A stretch of DNA of 64,000 nucleotides from Deuterostichococcus epilithicus (lineage: Eukaryota > Chlorophyta > Trebouxiophyceae > Prasiolales > Stichococcaceae), in contig JAVTLE010000001.1 of assembly GCA_033439295.1 (NCBI GenBank), forward strand, positions 2,356,001 through 2,420,000, written 5' to 3'. Below the pieces are notes generated by a model. That model saw only the letters and a program-made list of their open reading frames with translations. It was not told where the DNA came from and ran no database searches. The position numbers and the translations under genes were made by a program. This document shows positions 43,321 to 54,194 of the stretch, one piece after another; the stretch's first letter is position 1, and each line of letters begins with the position of its first letter.

Positions 43321-45340
43321 CATCGCACTCGTGGCAAATTTGCTGTGAGTAACGCTGGCTGTGAGCCTGGACTCTGCCCACGTGGCCTTCTTCCCCGGCT
43401 CTTATGTGTGGCGGAGCCGGCCACCGCCGCGCCCGCTTCCCGCTTCCCGCTTCCTTCCCTCCTTCCTTCTTTCCCCTATTCCGTTGCGAACAAATTTGAA
43501 AACGAAAGATCAAACCATGGAAACAGAGGTAGAATATAATACAGGAAAGACAAAAGGGGTCTAGGCTGTTCCTCGACAGTCAGCGTCTAAATACATCAGA
43601 GGGAGGAAAGGCTCGCCTTCAACAGCAGTAGCATTAGCAGGAAAGGGCAGCTGAAGTGATCAATATCCCGCATCTGTGAGGACCTCCGGTCAAGCACTCA
43701 ATGCTGCCCAAACCTAAAATGACCTAGTAGTCAGCTAGGGTTCCTGCCTCGCCCTAGCCGTCTGACGTGTGTACCATCGATTTCTGGCCAAAAAAACTCG
43801 AGATCCCGGCAGCATCGCGGCTTGCAGATTGGAGCATGTCTGGTGCTCCTGATCCGTCACCATCGTAGCTTGTCGAAGCTCGCCGAGCGGTTGGTTCCAG
43901 ATTTTCGTCCCAATATGACGGAAGTAGGAACTTGCGTCTCGGCGTTTGGCTGGCTTGCGACACACCTGGCGAAGGGCTGTTCAGCTCGACGCAGCAAACT
44001 CCTCACCCGCCGCGTGCCCGCTGCAAACTTCTGCCATTGCCACCGACGTGCGGCGGACAGCAGTCACAATTCGGCATGCAGAATTCAAGTGCGGCCGTCT
44101 GTGATCTGTGATTGAGCATATTTCGAGCGCACGCGCACGGCAAGCTGCTCACGCTGCCCTGCCTCATTCTGCCATGCGGCTTACTGGTCGCCGCCATCAT
44201 CATTCCGGGCATGCGGGTGAATTTGTGAAACAAGCTGGTTACGTGTCTGATGCGAACCTCGTGTTCTGGAGAATTTCATCACTTTCGGGCGTTCCGAGCC
44301 GTAGGGCTGGTGAACCAGTATGGCCAATGTGCCTGGGCTTACCCATGCTGATCAGGCAGCTGAGCTTAGCACAACTTCTGCATCCTCTGCAGCCAAACGA
44401 CGGCTGAGGCACCACACGTACCCGGCGGCTGCGGACCCTTGCAGCTGCGAATTTGCTGCGGTGCCGGACGCTTGGACAGCGTCGCAGCGCGATGAAAACA
44501 GCCGCGCTTGGCGGGCGCAGCGCGCTCTTTGGCACAGCCATCGTGCAGGCGCAAGCTGGCGGCGCCAGCACTTCGCGAACTGCAGCAGCAGCGGTTTCGA
44601 TGCACCACCCTCAGGTGGGATGACTGCTTCTGCGTGCTGATAGGCAGAGACAGGGGGCTGAGTCGATGCAAGCTCCAAAAGTTGAAGAGCATCTTGGCTG
44701 CATCACCCTCCGCAATGTGCGCAAACAGGCAGCATTGTCCTGCAGATGTGCGCTTTTAATCCGAAGGGAAATGCAAGTCCAACTGTCGTTGGATGGCCGC
44801 AAACTGCACTTCCAACAGAATGGCGGCATTGGAGTATATGTCCATGTGCTGGGCGCCGCGCCCCAGCACTTGCTCTGGACTTTGACCGCGTGCTGCTGCT
44901 GGAATATGACGAATGTTTCATGCTGTGCACGGAGGACGACTGGTGCAGTGACAATGTTGTTTATCAACTTAGGTTCTGTGAAGGAATAAAGTGCCACTGC
45001 CAACTGCCTGTTCTGGCGGGTCGCACTGCTGGGTGAGACCTCATTGGGAGCATAGCCCATATCTGAACATACAGAGCTGGTGCTCAGCAGTGCTCAAGCC
45101 CGGTACTGGCCACATTTATCAGGGTGTTGGTCGGGGAATGCGCATCTGCACAGCCCCAAAACGCTGTACTCTGAACGACTGCTGCTTCCAGCCCCTCAGC
45201 AACTGCGCACGCCGCCGGCACGCCCCAGTCCCACGCTCACGACTATGACGCAACACAGCGGCAGCACAGGTCCGTGAAATGCCAGTTGCAACGACTTCAG
45301 AATGACACAGCGCCCAGCTTATATGTCCTTGTCAGTCTTA
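43321..45340. other. mostly intergenic, one exon-like block
   Basis: A plus-strand block at 44,760-44,990 reads QVQLSLDGRKLHFQQNGGIG in one frame and LLLEYDECFMLCTEDDWCSD in another; both look coding-like, so an exon with a frame break is plausible. No other support. Confidence 0.3.
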
Positions 45341-46912
45341 TGGCACCTCCTTTTGGGCAAGAAGAACATGCACGCTGCAGCAAGCACTGGCTGCCTCGCC
45401 GATGCAGCGCAAATCTTGCGGTTGAATCTGATCGGTGCCGGTCTCGCAGGTGCTGTACGAGGCGCGCGGGCACAATCTCATCTAGCAGGGCGCAGACTAC
45501 GTTGCGAAGAAGGCAGCGAGGCGGTGCGCTCCCCTGAGGTGCCGGCCCTCGCTTCTGTTATGCCCTGGCGCATGTGAATCACTGAGATGCATGAGTCTTC
45601 TGTCTTCGACAGTGCTCGCAACTGCCAAGCCGCACACCAACAGGCCGAAGCCGAGTCGTTGTCGTGCTCTGAGCTGAGGTTTTCACGTTGACTGCTGCAC
45701 GTGGCTGACATTGCGCAGCGACCTGAGCAGCCAGCAACCGTCCCGCCCGCCGTCTCACACGCACAAGAGTCGGTCGAAGCCGTTGCCCTGAAGACCTGGA
45801 TTATTTCGTTCAAAGCTACCTCCCTGCGCCCATAGGTTTTTAAGCACTGCTCGTTGGCGGCCCTGTGACGGCCGAGAAGGCGTACTACTGGCGGTGCGCA
45901 CAGTCAGTGGCGGAGCTGTAGCAAGAGTTGCTGCGCAACCCGCTGCCTCCGTTGCGATTGCCGTCTTGATGGGTCGCGCCTGCAGTGCTGTGCCGCTGCG
46001 CTCGCAGTGCATGATGCGTGAGGACTGGAACGGCCTCACCAGTTTGCTGCCTCAGCACAGTTGCAGCAGAGCTCATCGACACACGAGGGCACTCCACAAG
46101 AGCGCAGACTTGGGTCTTGTGCATGGACAGAACAGAGAATTGTGTGCATGATGAGCATGGAGAAATACGGCTGAGGCGCGCCTGCCCTCTGCTGCGAGGG
46201 TGTGCTAGACAGCCTACTGAAGCCATTATTCCGCAACCGCTCAATCGCGACCTGAGCATGGCCAAACACATCGCAGGAGCAATGCAGGAGTATGCACGAG
46301 AGCGGAGCTGGTGCGAAGACACTGGACTCCTTTTCTCCAATCGGCCAGGACCGCTGATAGGTGACGTGACGGGGATGTAAATCCAGACCCTCATGATGCA
46401 TGGTGTGCAGGAAGAGCGCGCGGGAGTATGTGCAGGAACACAGCCCCGCAGCAGAGATGCTGGACAGCCTGCTCCATCTGAAGTTGGCTTTGGAGTGCGG
46501 TGCTTGGGACGACACGCTCGCGTCCAATTGGTGCCGCCTCATCGACGAGCTGAGGCGCGCCTTCCTATGCTGTGGAGGCTGCTGGTATCGCAGGGGCTTT
46601 TAGGGTTCTGGAGACAAGCTTGGACATGGGGCAATTCGTGCACTGGCAGCCTCCCTGCTGTCCTGCCAGTAGGACCGCCCACCAGCAGGTTCAAGCGCCT
46701 GCTGTGCCTGGGGCAGCGGCAGCGTGCGGCGCGACTGCCAGCTGCCAAGCTGCCGGGCCTCGGATGCCGCACGGCTGGTGGCTGCTCGCACCGGCCAGCT
46801 GCCAAAAGCGCATGCTCCATCGATGCGCGCACAGCTAAACAAGCGTATCCAGACCAGCAAACAACACGTGCCCGTGCGCTCTGGCACTGTTCTTGATCGT
46901 GTTGCGACTTGA
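45341..46912 (+). pseudogene. unidentified duplicated gene, copy X2 (5' blocks like X1, 3' blocks like X3)
   Basis: The 5' part (45,345-46,080) matches 19,780-20,560, including the GAGAAGGCGTACTACTGGCG word and the block QCMMREDWNGLTSLLP. The 3' part (46,170-46,912) matches the pieces at 37,360-37,458 and 39,684-40,353 and includes EYVQEHSPAAEMLDSLLHLK, LALECGAWDDTLASNWCRLI and the terminal HVPVRSGTVLDRVAT. It therefore links the X1 and X3 fragments into one gene. Several blocks sit in different frames (for instance DRVAT versus the competing ARALWHCS end), so it is probably also decayed. No family recognised. Confidence 0.45.
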
Positions 46913-48330
46913 GGGGAGAGTTACCGTTCCAATCGCGCTGGCAAGCATTGCAGCCAGAAGTCCTGCAACTTCTGGTTTTCCTACTTCCCCCTTATGCTGC
47001 ATCCAGTACCAGTTCGGCCTCAATCGCTGGCAACGATGCCTGGGTGCGTGTGCAGGGAAACGGGTGCGGTGCAAGGCGGGGCCGATCACTGGGCGCCCAG
47101 AAGGCTGAGCTAGCGGTGAGCGCCGCTAGCCTGCGGCCAGCACGCTAAGCTCGAGCGGAGGCGCCCGCCACGAGCCAGTGCAGTCCTCATTCGCAGGAGT
47201 ACGAGCATCATGGTGGCACATCTGTGTGCTTGAAATCGTGGGCAGGATTCCGAATGCATGAGGCTGATCTGACAGTAGTACTTTTGTTTCTTCATACAAC
47301 AATCATTTGCGGAACCTTCAGCTGGAGCACATGTTGTCAAACAGCTGAATCATGGTGACGGGTAGTGGCCTCGATTCTGCCAATACTTAAATTAGCTTGA
47401 TCGAGCCGACGAGCAGATCAGGTTGCGGCATACCTAGTTTGTTTTCGAAAAGACAACGGCACATTGAGTATTAGGGCCTGTGAGAAGTCACCTGATGTAT
47501 TTAACCAGCCGCAGGTAACGCAGTAGCAGGGCGGCGGTGGCCCGAACGAGACCTTGGAGAGTTAAGAGGCAATCAGCAACAAGATACGAGGCAGTCAGGA
47601 TTGTGTGCAACGTGCGTGCGCAACAATTGCACTATGCTGCCAACAACGGATTTTACTTCTAAAAAACACGAAACAAATATCGCAATTTCGAAGGTAACTG
47701 GGTACCTGCCTCGGAACTTCCGGCACACTGCCGCATGCGCAGGAATTTGCACCACTTTTTGGGAATATCCTTCGAGACGAGGGTGTAGAACAGTGGCGAA
47801 CAGAAGTTTGAGGCTAGTACGACCGGTACCTACTAGGTATGATTCGTTTGACCAGGGAGAAACGGATGCCCTTTTCTTTATTTGAGGAGCGGACGGCAAC
47901 AATGTTTGCATTTATTCACCCATATATCATCAATGGTTGCAGCCGCACGGGTGATTACGCCGCGTGCTGTAGTATGGCCATGACAGCGGCTGGCCGCATC
48001 AGCAGCATTGAGAATGACGAGGATTGCTGCGTTGACAGCCGGCATTTAGGATGATGATTATGCTGCGGAGACCGTTGATGGCGGTGCATGAGTGGAAGAC
48101 GATGTGCGGCAGCAGCGGCGAATGGCACTCTACAGTATTGATTTTGGTGGGTGGCAGTGCTTCAACATCTCATGCGACGTTGTAGTAGAACTATCGCACA
48201 AGTGTTGAACGAGACCACCATCAGCTTTGTTTTCTGCCTTCAACCCACATCAGCCTGAGTGAGGCTGGAAAGGTGTAGACACTTTTCCAATGAACCTCCC
48301 AATCAGTAAAGAGTTGCGAGTGGAAATGTA
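46913..48330. other. intergenic, repeated segments
   Basis: The segment 47,520-47,830 matches 40,590-40,860. The segment 47,980-48,290 matches 27,060-27,410 in direct orientation. No gene supported. Confidence 0.45.
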
Positions 48331-48618
48331 ACAACAGTGCGTTATCAACTTCTGCCGAGTGGCAAGTGTTTCGTCACGTGTCCTTCCATCACCATTCAGG
48401 TATCTTCAGCTTCAACGTTCGAACTTCGCTACATCGTGTTTAAACATCTGCAAACTTGTGTCCTCGCAGTTCTTCGTCATGTGTCCTTTTCGATTGTTCG
48501 GAAACTTCGGCTTCAATAATGGTGTTATACTATGTTGGCGTCTCGCCATACTTCTTTGCAGGTAGATCTGCGAAAGTCTTCGATTCTTGCATTATTGACG
48601 TATGCGCGGCTGCCCATT

Positions 48619-49194
48619 TCACACAGGGATAAGATCAACTTCGATTCGCACATCGTTGCTGCTTGTCAGCGCCTCGTCTTTCATCATCAGCAGTGGCAGC
48701 ATGGTATCCATGGAGTTTCTGTAGCCCTGACAGTCGTAAGTGACGCCATCATTGAACCCAGTGGCCCCGCCGCGGTGGTAGTCCAGAAAGCGCTTGGCGC
48801 CCCATGTACGGATAGCCAGCGTGGCCCATTTGACGGCGACGAGGAGGCCGCGCTCTGTGTTGAGGTGCGCGCCTTCGTTCTTGCCCTTGTATCCCAGCTG
48901 CCTCAACATGTAGATGTTCATGTTGAAGATGGAGACGTTGGCGGCAGGAGTGCCGTCCTTGGAGTTGTCGCGTTCGGAAAGGTCCATGTGCACCGTCTCC
49001 TGCATCGCCATCGCAACCAGGAGACACTTCTCCTGTTTCGAAAGCTTCAGCCTGGAGCTGCTCATTGAGCGCCACAGCTTCGCCTTGTTGCGCGCCAGCC
49101 AATTCCCGCAATGCGGCATCTTGTACTTGCGCTTTTTGTTGGCCTTGAGATCAAACTTTTCTTTGCTGGCGCTCGGCCATGCCGGACGCCCCAT
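48619..49194 (-). CDS. lysozyme-like (?) family protein, copy 3 (191 aa)
   Basis: Starts MGRPAWPSASKEKFDLKANK, then a basic variable stretch (KKRKYKMPHCGN). All conserved blocks are present: VAMAMQETVHMDLSERD, SIFNMNIYMLRQLGY, IRTWGAKRFLDYHRGG, TYDCQGYRNSM, and the end VRIEVDLIPV. One Met is duplicated in LLMMKDEAL. The 3' flank to 48,330 and the 5' flank to about 50,160 belong to the repeated unit. The small divergent frame opposite (ATG at 49,843) is broken here. No signal peptide, length as in copies 1, 4 and 5. Confidence 0.75.
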   Translation of the reverse strand: MGRPAWPSASKEKFDLKANKKRKYKMPHCGNWLARNKAKLWRSMSSSRLKLSKQEKCLLVAMAMQETVHMDLSERDNSKDGTPAANVSIFNMNIYMLRQLGYKGKNEGAHLNTERGLLVAVKWATLAIRTWGAKRFLDYHRGGATGFNDGVTYDCQGYRNSMDTMLPLLMMKDEALTSSNDVRIEVDLIPV

Positions 49195-50449
49195 TATCCG
49201 GAATTGAGGCCCTGCGATGCATCCATCACAGCGCTGAGCCGGTGCGAAGGTTCAAGTCCGTGATTTAAATTGACTGAGAGGCTGAGTCAAGGCGATCAGT
49301 AGGTCCGGGGTTGCTCTGTTTCTCAAGCATCAGGTTGCCGCAGCTGATGACGCCTGGACTCGTGGCAATTACCGCGCAACGTCAGAATGGCTATTTGCAG
49401 CAGTGAGCCACGATTGTTTCATACCTTGATGTTTTGCAGCAGATCCGAGAAAATTCTTGCGGCTTTCACTTCTACGTCTGTGCACCTGCAAGCACTCACT
49501 AGAAACCATTCAAATGGGTCCGGCACCCTGCGTGATCTATTTGACATGCCAGCCTGTGCCCGACTGACGGACTGACGCTCTACGTACACGGCAAGGTATT
49601 GCACGACAGCATCCCGTCCAGCGATGAGCAAACCCGCCTAGCCGCAAAGAAGTAAAGCACGCCTAGCTAGCGACACGTGACACTGAGCGGGTCTTATCAA
49701 ACGCCGGCCTGCAGCTTGTGCTAGTGCTCATCTGCGGTCTCACGAAGTGGAGGCAACCCTCGCTTACGCGCACTGTAAACAACAGGCATAGGGTGGCGCG
49801 AACGCGCAAGGCAGATGCTCGAAGATTCGGCGCGGAAGCACCATGATACGCGGCGGGCCAGAAACCGAAGGGTGGGTCCATGGAGCTGTACAGGGAGTCA
49901 TTTTACGAGTTCGGCGAAGCAAGGCGCACTGCGTATGACGCGGGGCGCGTCCTCACTCACACTGCCGTCTCGCTTCCTTTTGGGCTAAAGTCAGGGCCCT
50001 GACTTTAGCCAGTAAACTGCGTGCAACCCCACTGGATAGTCATATGAGTGGCGCGTGCCGCACGGGGTGCATCCTCCTACGATCTTGTGACATCTCGGGA
50101 CATGGCAAATGTCGTCATATCACGGTACTGATCTGTCACCGGCTTACATAAGTCCCCCGCCTACCCTTGCAGGTTAAGTAGGTCTGAAGTAAAATACTGG
50201 TCGGGCGTTTGACCATGATCGGCCATTGCATGACGGATTCTGACAAAGAGTTTTGTGTGCAAATAATGATAAAATGCTAACGACACAGGCTGGACAGGCA
50301 AACGCTAACAACGCATGCTGCATGCTGTGCAATCTTAATCTAGAAATTTTACTAGATGATTAAACTGTAAGCCCCCGGCGTTAACGGCCAAGAGGGGGCC
50401 TCTCTTCTTACTTTCCGTTTCCGAGATGTTCTTTCCTCCATCCTAAGAT
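49195..50449. other. 5' flank of cassette copy 3
   Basis: Includes the broken small divergent frame (49,843 onward, with FYEFGEARRTAYDAGR still readable), the CACCGGCTTACATAAGTCC block at 50,138, and the 50,380-50,450 block shared with 27,490-27,570 and 62,040-62,110. Confidence 0.55.
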
Positions 50450-51200
50450 TTCAATGCTGAATTCTTTCTTAGTGCTACAGCGTCGCTGGGGACTCGCACC
50501 CACTGCTTCTTCTTCCCTTTCTTCCTGCTTTCAGCCTGAGGGCGGTGCTGAAAATATTCCAAGTGCTGCTGGCCAGCTCCTGTGCCTGCCCCCACAATTC
50601 TTCTTCTTCCCTTTCTTCCTTACCACTATACTCCAAGAGTGAGTGCTGCGGCCTGCGGCGCGACAGGCCACGGCGGCGGCAAATTCTAAACGGCATTTGG
50701 CGTTTCCGTGCTTCCTTTTTTCCTCCTTTCTTCCTTCCTGCCCCCCCCCTCCTCCCCAATCTGTGGGGCCCCGCGGGCCCCGCGATTTCCCTTCTACAAA
50801 TTGCAACATATTCCTGAGTGGGCAACCGCTTGCGCCATACAGAATACGCAACTCTCACGGTTCTAAAGCAAAGGGGAATAGGAAGAAGAGGAAGCGCAGG
50901 CTGCTGGGGAAGGGCTGGAGCACTTGTAGTATTTGCGTAGAGAAGGGAACAATGGGAGGAAGAAGAAGTGCAGCCCCTGGCTGCTAGAGGGCTGGAGTAT
51001 TTTCGGCGACCCTGAAATGAAGGGGAAAACAGGAAGAAGGATGGGTACAGCCCCTGGCTGCTAGAGGGCATGAGTATTTATAGTATTTCTGTTCAAAAGA
51101 AGGGAAGGATGGGACGACAGAGAAACGCAGCCCCTGGCTGCTGGGGGAGGGCTGGGAGGACGTACAATGATTTTGGGATAAAAACAATGAGAAATAAGGA
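50450..51200. repeat. foldback-like element 1: mirrored minisatellite arrays around a unique centre
   Basis: Left: two CT-rich units (50,470-50,640) with GTGCTGCTGGCCAGCTCC and TTCTTCTTC tracts. Right: about four GA-rich units (50,890-51,170) whose reverse complement gives the same motif (CCAGCAGCCAGGGGCTGC, AAATACT, CTTCTTCC). The centre (50,640-50,880) shares the GCGCCATACAGAATACGCAA block with the element at 62,110-62,600. Confidence 0.65.
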
Positions 51201-51344
51201 AGAAAGTAAGAAAGGGAAGAGAGAAGGGGTCTTGGCCTTTCGTCTCTCTCAGTGGGTACTTTGGTGCACAACAGCTTTAAAGCTGGCTGAGCACGTGCCG
51301 CGCTTGCACAGTATACTGCAGTTCGACCTCGAAATCAAAGTATA

Positions 51345-52105
51345 GTGCGGTGCAAAATTATTCGCCCTCACTTGGGAAATTCACAGCACATAGCACAGAG
51401 CGACTCTGGCTGCGCCCCGCCCAGTGCCAGAAAGCCCTGACACTGGGGAATACTTCTGGACACATGGAGCATAATTGCCTTGTCCGACGTGGATGGCTCT
51501 GGAGTAGGGTTCTTTATCAGACAATATAGACAGAAGTGTGCCCGCCCTGTGGCACACACCCCCATGTTTGAGGGCTGCCTGCAGCAGCCACATGCAACGA
51601 GTGGCGCTGCCCTCATCACAGATCGCAGCTATGTATCTGTTCCTCAGGATGTGGGGCGCTGCGCCGCTCACGCCGCTCTTGGCGCCGGCCACAGGTCAAA
51701 GGATAAGATTGGGAGGCTCTGAAAGAGACAACAGATTGGCATCTTCCGCAAAAATTGGGCTCCAGCACTGCTGAAAGCGATGCAGTGCCGAAAACCACCC
51801 TGCATGTGTTGGGTTTAGGGTTTAAAATGGCCGGTACCGCCGCGGCATCGCGCTGTGCGCGGCGCCGCAGACGGCCGAACCGGGCAAAGTCGCGATCTGT
51901 CACCACCTCCTTTTCAAACGGCTGCAGGTGACGGCGTATTCCTCGCTCAGTAGGCCGCCCATTGCAGTACCCCTTTCACGAGAGCTTGGTCAAAGTATAT
52001 TATTCCACGTGCTGCCCGCTCAGGCGCATGGACATGGCACACAAGCAACACCGAATTTCGTTCTCGAAGAGCTGTCAGACAGGGGCAAATAAGTTTGCAC
52101 CACAC
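51345..52105. mobile_element. MITE copy B (761 bp), inverted relative to copy A
   Basis: Termini GTGCGGTGCAAAATTATTCG and its inverted, slightly changed partner, each flanked by TATA. The interior matches copy A closely except near 51,811, where about 30 bases are replaced by GGGTTTAGGGTTTAAAATGG. The minus-strand frame at 51,381-51,692 corresponds to the one in copy A. Confidence 0.8.
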
Positions 52106-52308
52106 TATACAGGTGAGCTCAGTCCCTGCAAACCAGCTGCTGCCAAGCTCTTGCAGTCAGATTGGCGAATGCGGGCGTTTCTGTGGGGCCGTCTGTTGAC
52201 GAGGTCCATGTCCATGGGGCTATAAAATCAAACGCACGGGGCTACTTGGGGGCGCTGCCAAACAGGCTGTTGCATCTGCGGCAGGTCTGAAACTGCTGCG
52301 CTCCTCGC

Positions 52309-52401
52309 TCAGATGCGCTGCCGGCGAACCTCCTCAAGGCTGGGGGCATAGGGGTCGAACGGCTCTGTCTGCTGCTCGCCCAGTGTCACCACAGGGGCGG
52401 C
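52309..52401 (-). CDS. terminal exon (30 codons plus stop) of an unidentified gene
   Basis: After a pyrimidine-rich acceptor (CTCCTTCGTTCAG) the minus strand reads AAPVVTLGEQQTEPFDPYAP and ends SLEEVRRQRI and a stop; 93 bases, in phase 0. Upstream on the same strand, 52,793-52,440 contains Ser/Pro-rich, disorder-like frames (SSPPINHLSYPDQVTSLASL) that may be the preceding exon. The acidic PFDPYAP-type tail resembles short linear motifs of trafficking or signalling proteins, but I cannot name it. One N at 52,749 lies inside the candidate upstream exon. Confidence 0.45.
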   Translation of the reverse strand, partial: AAPVVTLGEQQTEPFDPYAPSLEEVRRQRI

Positions 52402-53317
52402 CTGAACGAAGGAGTAGAAGCCCAGTCGTCAGCATGACGAGTTGAGAACGAGGTTTCAGCCCCATCAAAATCGGTCGTCTCCCCTCCATGTCTCCTGCAA
52501 CTGCGAGGAGCACTCAGAGAGGCAAGACTGGTAACCTGGTCAGGGTAGCTGAGGTGGTTTATAGGAGGCGAAGAGAGCATTGGCGCGCTGCGCCTGGGCG
52601 TCGCGCCAAATGCAGGCATGGCAGGAGCTGGGCCCATTCCAGCACTCCTGTAGGGCATCCGAGGCATGCAGCACAGCACAGCCTTAGCGGATGACACCAG
52701 CCATGCGCTTGTGTCCAATGCATGCGCTCCGCTCCTGGGGGGAGGAGANCTGGGGGGTGGGTGGGCACCTGCTGCGCCGTTCTGGCTTCCCACGTGTCGC
52801 GGATGCGCTGCACAAGGCTGTGCCGCGGTGGCGGCAGCATCGCTTGCTCACGGGGCGGCGTCAGCACCGCCACCTGCATGGAGCAGTTGCCACGTGTTTC
52901 ATCTGTCGTCCAGCAACTGCTCACCCCCAAAGAGCAGGTGGGGACAGCAGGAGCATCGTGGGACCAGCGGCGCTCGAAGCTGCAGATGCAGGGGCTGTTC
53001 GTCTCATGGCAGGCCCGGCTCCCCGGCCATGCTTGCACCGCTGCATGTCCCTCCAGGCAGTGCAGGCAATGCTGCGCAGCAGAAGTGCGCTCCTTGCAAT
53101 CGGCTGTGCTGCTGAATTTTGTGGTGCAAGGACCGAGCACGCAGCCGCAGACATGGCTCCATCACCAGCGGTGACGCATGCCGTCTGTATCTTCCATGAG
53201 CACGCCAGCCATGATGCGATGGCCAGGACAGCAGCGTGAGGCTGCCGTCCCGTGGCTGTGTAGCGCGGGACCTGCCATGGCTGCTCAGCATAAGGAAAAA
53301 AAAAAAAAAAAAAATGN
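52402..53317. other. probable exons of the same minus-strand gene, uncertain
   Basis: Long frames exist on both strands. The minus strand (52,793-52,440) fits the terminal exon; the plus strand around 52,876-53,170 (MEQLPRVSSVVQQLLTPKEQ) is also coding-like. I cannot decide between them. A run of A ends at an N at 53,318. Confidence 0.3.
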
Positions 53318-53318
53318 G
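53318..53318. other. ambiguous base after an A-run at the edge of a repeat
   Basis: A roughly 20-base A homopolymer, ATG, then N, immediately followed by GTGTTAAGCTTCTGGCAAGT, which is where near-identity with 60,056 begins. Single Ns also occur at 40,500 and 52,749. The local join may be an assembly artefact. Confidence 0.6.
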
Positions 53319-53606
53319 TGTTAAGCTTCTGGCAAGTGCTTCGTCGTATGTCCTTCGAGCACAATTAGTGATTTCAGCTTCAACGTTCAACTTCATCGTG
53401 TACAAATCTGAAAATGCCTTTGGTCCATGCAGTGTTTCGACATGTGTCTTTTCCGATCATTCAGCTTCTTCAGTCTTCAATTGTTGATGCCATATTATGC
53501 TGGCGTCTTGTCGTACTTCGTTGCGGGTATTTTTGTTTAAGGTTTTGCCCTTGCAGTCCCAGATGCAGACGCGGCTGCAACTTACTTCCGTGTCGCTCCA
53601 GGTAGC

Positions 53607-54194
53607 TTACACCCCTATGACATATACGTCGATGCGCATGTCATTGCTGCTCGCCAGCGCCTTGTCTTTCATCAGCATCGGAAGCATGGTGTTGATGGAG
53701 TTCCTGTAGCTTTGACAGTCGTAACTGACGCCATCTGTAAACCCAGTGCGCCCGCCGCGGTGGAAGTCCAGGAAACGCTTGGCACCCCAAGTGCGGATAG
53801 CCAGCGTAGCCCACTTGACGGCGACGGGGAGGCCGCGCTCTGTGTTAAGGTGCGCGCCCTCGTTCTTGCCCCTGTACCCCAGCTGCCTCAGCATGTAGAT
53901 GTTCATGTTGAAGATAGACACGTTGGCGGCAGGGGTGCCGTCCTTCTTGCTGTCGCGCTCGGAGAGGTCCATGTGCTGCGTCTCCAACATTGCCACTGCC
54001 GCCAGGAGACACTTCTCCTGGTCTGAAAGCTTCAGCCTGGAGCTGCCCAGTGAGCGAAACAGCTTCGCCTTGTTTGTTGCCAGCAAATCTCCGTAGTGGT
54101 TCAACTTCACTGGCGGCGGCTTTTTATCTTTCTTGAGAAAAAACTTAAGATCAAACTTTTCTTTGTTCGCGCTCGGCCATGCCCGGGGCCCCAT
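53607..54194 (-). CDS. lysozyme-like (?) family protein, copy 4 (195 aa)
   Basis: Starts MGPRAWPSANKEKFDLKFFL with an insertion of basic and Pro residues (KKDKKPPPVK) in the variable segment. Conserved blocks: VAMLETQHMDLSERD (Gln of MQET replaced by Leu, the Glu kept), SIFNMNIYMLRQLGY, IRTWGAKRFLDFHRGG, SYDCQSYRNSI, end DMRIDVYVIGV. The C-terminal half and the 3' flank are almost identical to copy 5, while the N-terminal half is clearly different, which suggests recent sequence exchange. No signal peptide. The opposite small frame (ATG at 54,872) is broken. Confidence 0.7.
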   Translation of the reverse strand: MGPRAWPSANKEKFDLKFFLKKDKKPPPVKLNHYGDLLATNKAKLFRSLGSSRLKLSDQEKCLLAAVAMLETQHMDLSERDSKKDGTPAANVSIFNMNIYMLRQLGYRGKNEGAHLNTERGLPVAVKWATLAIRTWGAKRFLDFHRGGRTGFTDGVSYDCQSYRNSINTMLPMLMKDKALASSNDMRIDVYVIGV

